Part shown: positions 5,782 through 6,765 of the stretch, piece after piece
Numbering within the stretch: the first letter of the stretch is position 1
Layout of the letters: each line of letters starts with the position of its first letter
DNA from: Deltaproteobacteria bacterium
Lineage (GTDB): Bacteria; Myxococcota_A; UBA9042; DTJE01
DNA length: 6,765 nucleotides
NCBI GenBank assembly: GCA_016784945.1
Contig: JADHTP010000175.1
Span: 1 to 6,765, forward strand
Direction: 5' to 3'
Notes under the pieces: model-generated
What the model saw: the letters and a program-made list of their open reading frames with translations, nothing else
Told to the model about the DNA's origin: nothing
The model's database searches: none
Program-made: the position numbers and the translations under genes

Positions 5782-6765
5782 CTATCGAATGGTCTTCAGC
5801 AGGTCGATGCGCCAGTCCGTGCGCGGCGTGATCCAGTCGTCTTCCAGGAGGGTATAGGGCTCCCCACCGCCGCCGGCCTTGGGGCCGGCGTTCAGGGGCC
5901 AGTAGGCCCAGCCCATGTCCCGCTCCCGGATGTACCGGACCATGTTGGTGAACCAGTCCTTGTTCGATTCGTCGGGGCTGCACCCGAACTCGGACAGCCA
6001 GACCGGCGCGGTGTAAGGCTGGCCCGGCTCCACCACGAACCCAAACTCCTCGTCCAGGCGCGCGGAATACTCGTCCCAGTCCATGTCGCTGTACTTGGGC
6101 CCGGACAGGGTGGGTCCCGTGTGGGAATAGTTGTGGCCCGCGTAGACCAGGCGGCCCGGCACGTCGAGCACCACGGGGTGGTCGGGCACCCCCATGAGGT
6201 GGGTGCGGGGGAAGTTGATGCCTTCCACGATGATCAGCAGGTCCGGGTTTTCGGCCAGGATACGGTTTCCGGCCTCGGTGGCCGCCGCATGCCAGTCATT
6301 GGGCTCTTCACCCCATTGCGGGGCCGGGGAACCCGTGCCCGGATCGGTGGCCGCGATCCGGATCTCGTTTCGCAGGTCGGCACCCGCCACACCCGGATTG
6401 TCCGCATAGCGTCGCACCAGCGTGACCCAGTCGTCGAACCACACGTCTTCGGGGTAGTCCTCGTTGAACCACAGGCCGTCATCGTCGAAGCCGCAGCACC
6501 ACATGGCGTGGCTGGTATGGTTGTTCAGGATCACCAGCACGCCGGCATCCGTAAGAGCCTCCACCACGGCGTCGAAGACCTCCAGGGCCGTGCGCCCCAC
6601 CAGGTCGGGGTTGGCCGACACGGTTGCCGGGCCCACCGCGCCCATGGTGAGCATCTCGTTGGAAAAGGTCAGCCGCACTGAGTTGAAGCCCATCTCACGG
6701 ATCACGGCCGCGATGGCGTCTCGGTGCTGGAAGTCCAGGCCCCCGGTGACACCCAGGGCGTCGTG
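5782..6765 (-). CDS. Glycoside hydrolase family 5 (cellulase-like), C-terminal fragment
   Basis: Partial: 327 residues to the stop, with the N-terminus beyond the right edge and the frame open to it. Residue numbers are within the fragment. The fragment starts inside the (beta/alpha)8 barrel with GGLDFQHRDAIAA and then MGFNSVRL, the family's first-barrel-strand pattern. NNHTSHAMWCC (81-91) fits the substrate-cleft histidine region. ADLRNEIR carries the general acid/base Glu134 in the Asn-Glu motif. HNYSHTGP has His211 and Tyr213. VWLSEFGC carries the nucleophile Glu259, and WAYWPLNAG gives the late tryptophan. Both catalytic glutamates are intact, so it should be an active retaining beta-glycosidase. 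Known family substrates include cellulose, other beta-glucans and mannans, and the exact one cannot be told here. Most relatives are secreted, but the signal peptide would be outside the window. The lipoprotein gene follows on the same strand after 106 bases; no clear terminator hairpin lies between. Confidence 0.9.
   Translation of the reverse strand, partial: HDALGVTGGLDFQHRDAIAAVIREMGFNSVRLTFSNEMLTMGAVGPATVSANPDLVGRTALEVFDAVVEALTDAGVLVILNNHTSHAMWCCGFDDDGLWFNEDYPEDVWFDDWVTLVRRYADNPGVAGADLRNEIRIAATDPGTGSPAPQWGEEPNDWHAAATEAGNRILAENPDLLIIVEGINFPRTHLMGVPDHPVVLDVPGRLVYAGHNYSHTGPTLSGPKYSDMDWDEYSARLDEEFGFVVEPGQPYTAPVWLSEFGCSPDESNKDWFTNMVRYIRERDMGWAYWPLNAGPKAGGGGEPYTLLEDDWITPRTDWRIDLLKTIR

Overview
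The window reads as G+C-rich chromosomal DNA from a bacterium, most likely a deltaproteobacterial-type lineage (Myxococcota or Bradymonadia-like). That placement is an inference. It rests mainly on the secreted lipoprotein at 3909-5675, whose 8-cysteine repeats joined to a papain-like C39-type domain I associate with those groups, and on a bacterial pyruvoyl-dependent arginine decarboxylase. No RNA genes, insertion sequences, CRISPR arrays or attachment sites were seen.

Layout, left to right. (1) A polyamine operon on the minus strand: pyruvoyl-dependent arginine decarboxylase (pdaD, 164-640) overlaps by 8 bases the start of a spermidine-synthase-family aminopropyltransferase (speE, running off the left edge). 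(2) Divergent from it across about 170 bases, an isocitrate dehydrogenase (809-1849, plus) carrying the NAD-type coenzyme signature. (3) Convergent with that, 13 bases away, a beta-CASP metallo-beta-lactamase-fold RNA-processing nuclease (1863-3218, minus). (4) Divergent from the nuclease, a broken isoprenylcysteine/phospholipid methyltransferase-like membrane protein gene (3360-3823, plus). Its two halves lie in different frames and the middle, including the expected Arg-His-Pro SAM-binding region, is missing. (5) A 588-residue lipoprotein (3909-5675, minus) with five cysteine-rich repeats, an Ig-like segment and a C39-like papain-fold domain whose expected catalytic cysteine is read as serine. 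(6) Upstream of it on the same strand, the C-terminal 327 residues of a family 5 glycoside hydrolase (5782 to the right edge) with both catalytic glutamates present.

How they fit together: pdaD and speE form a pathway unit (arginine to agmatine, then aminopropyl transfer). The isocitrate dehydrogenase and the nuclease look like stand-alone housekeeping genes. The last two genes are probably exported or surface proteins; a near-consensus sigma-70 promoter between them suggests the lipoprotein is transcribed on its own. I see no convincing new multi-gene system. The points most worth a second look are the cysteine-to-serine change in the C39-like domain, the repeat architecture of that protein, the decayed methyltransferase, and the tight pdaD-speE coupling.
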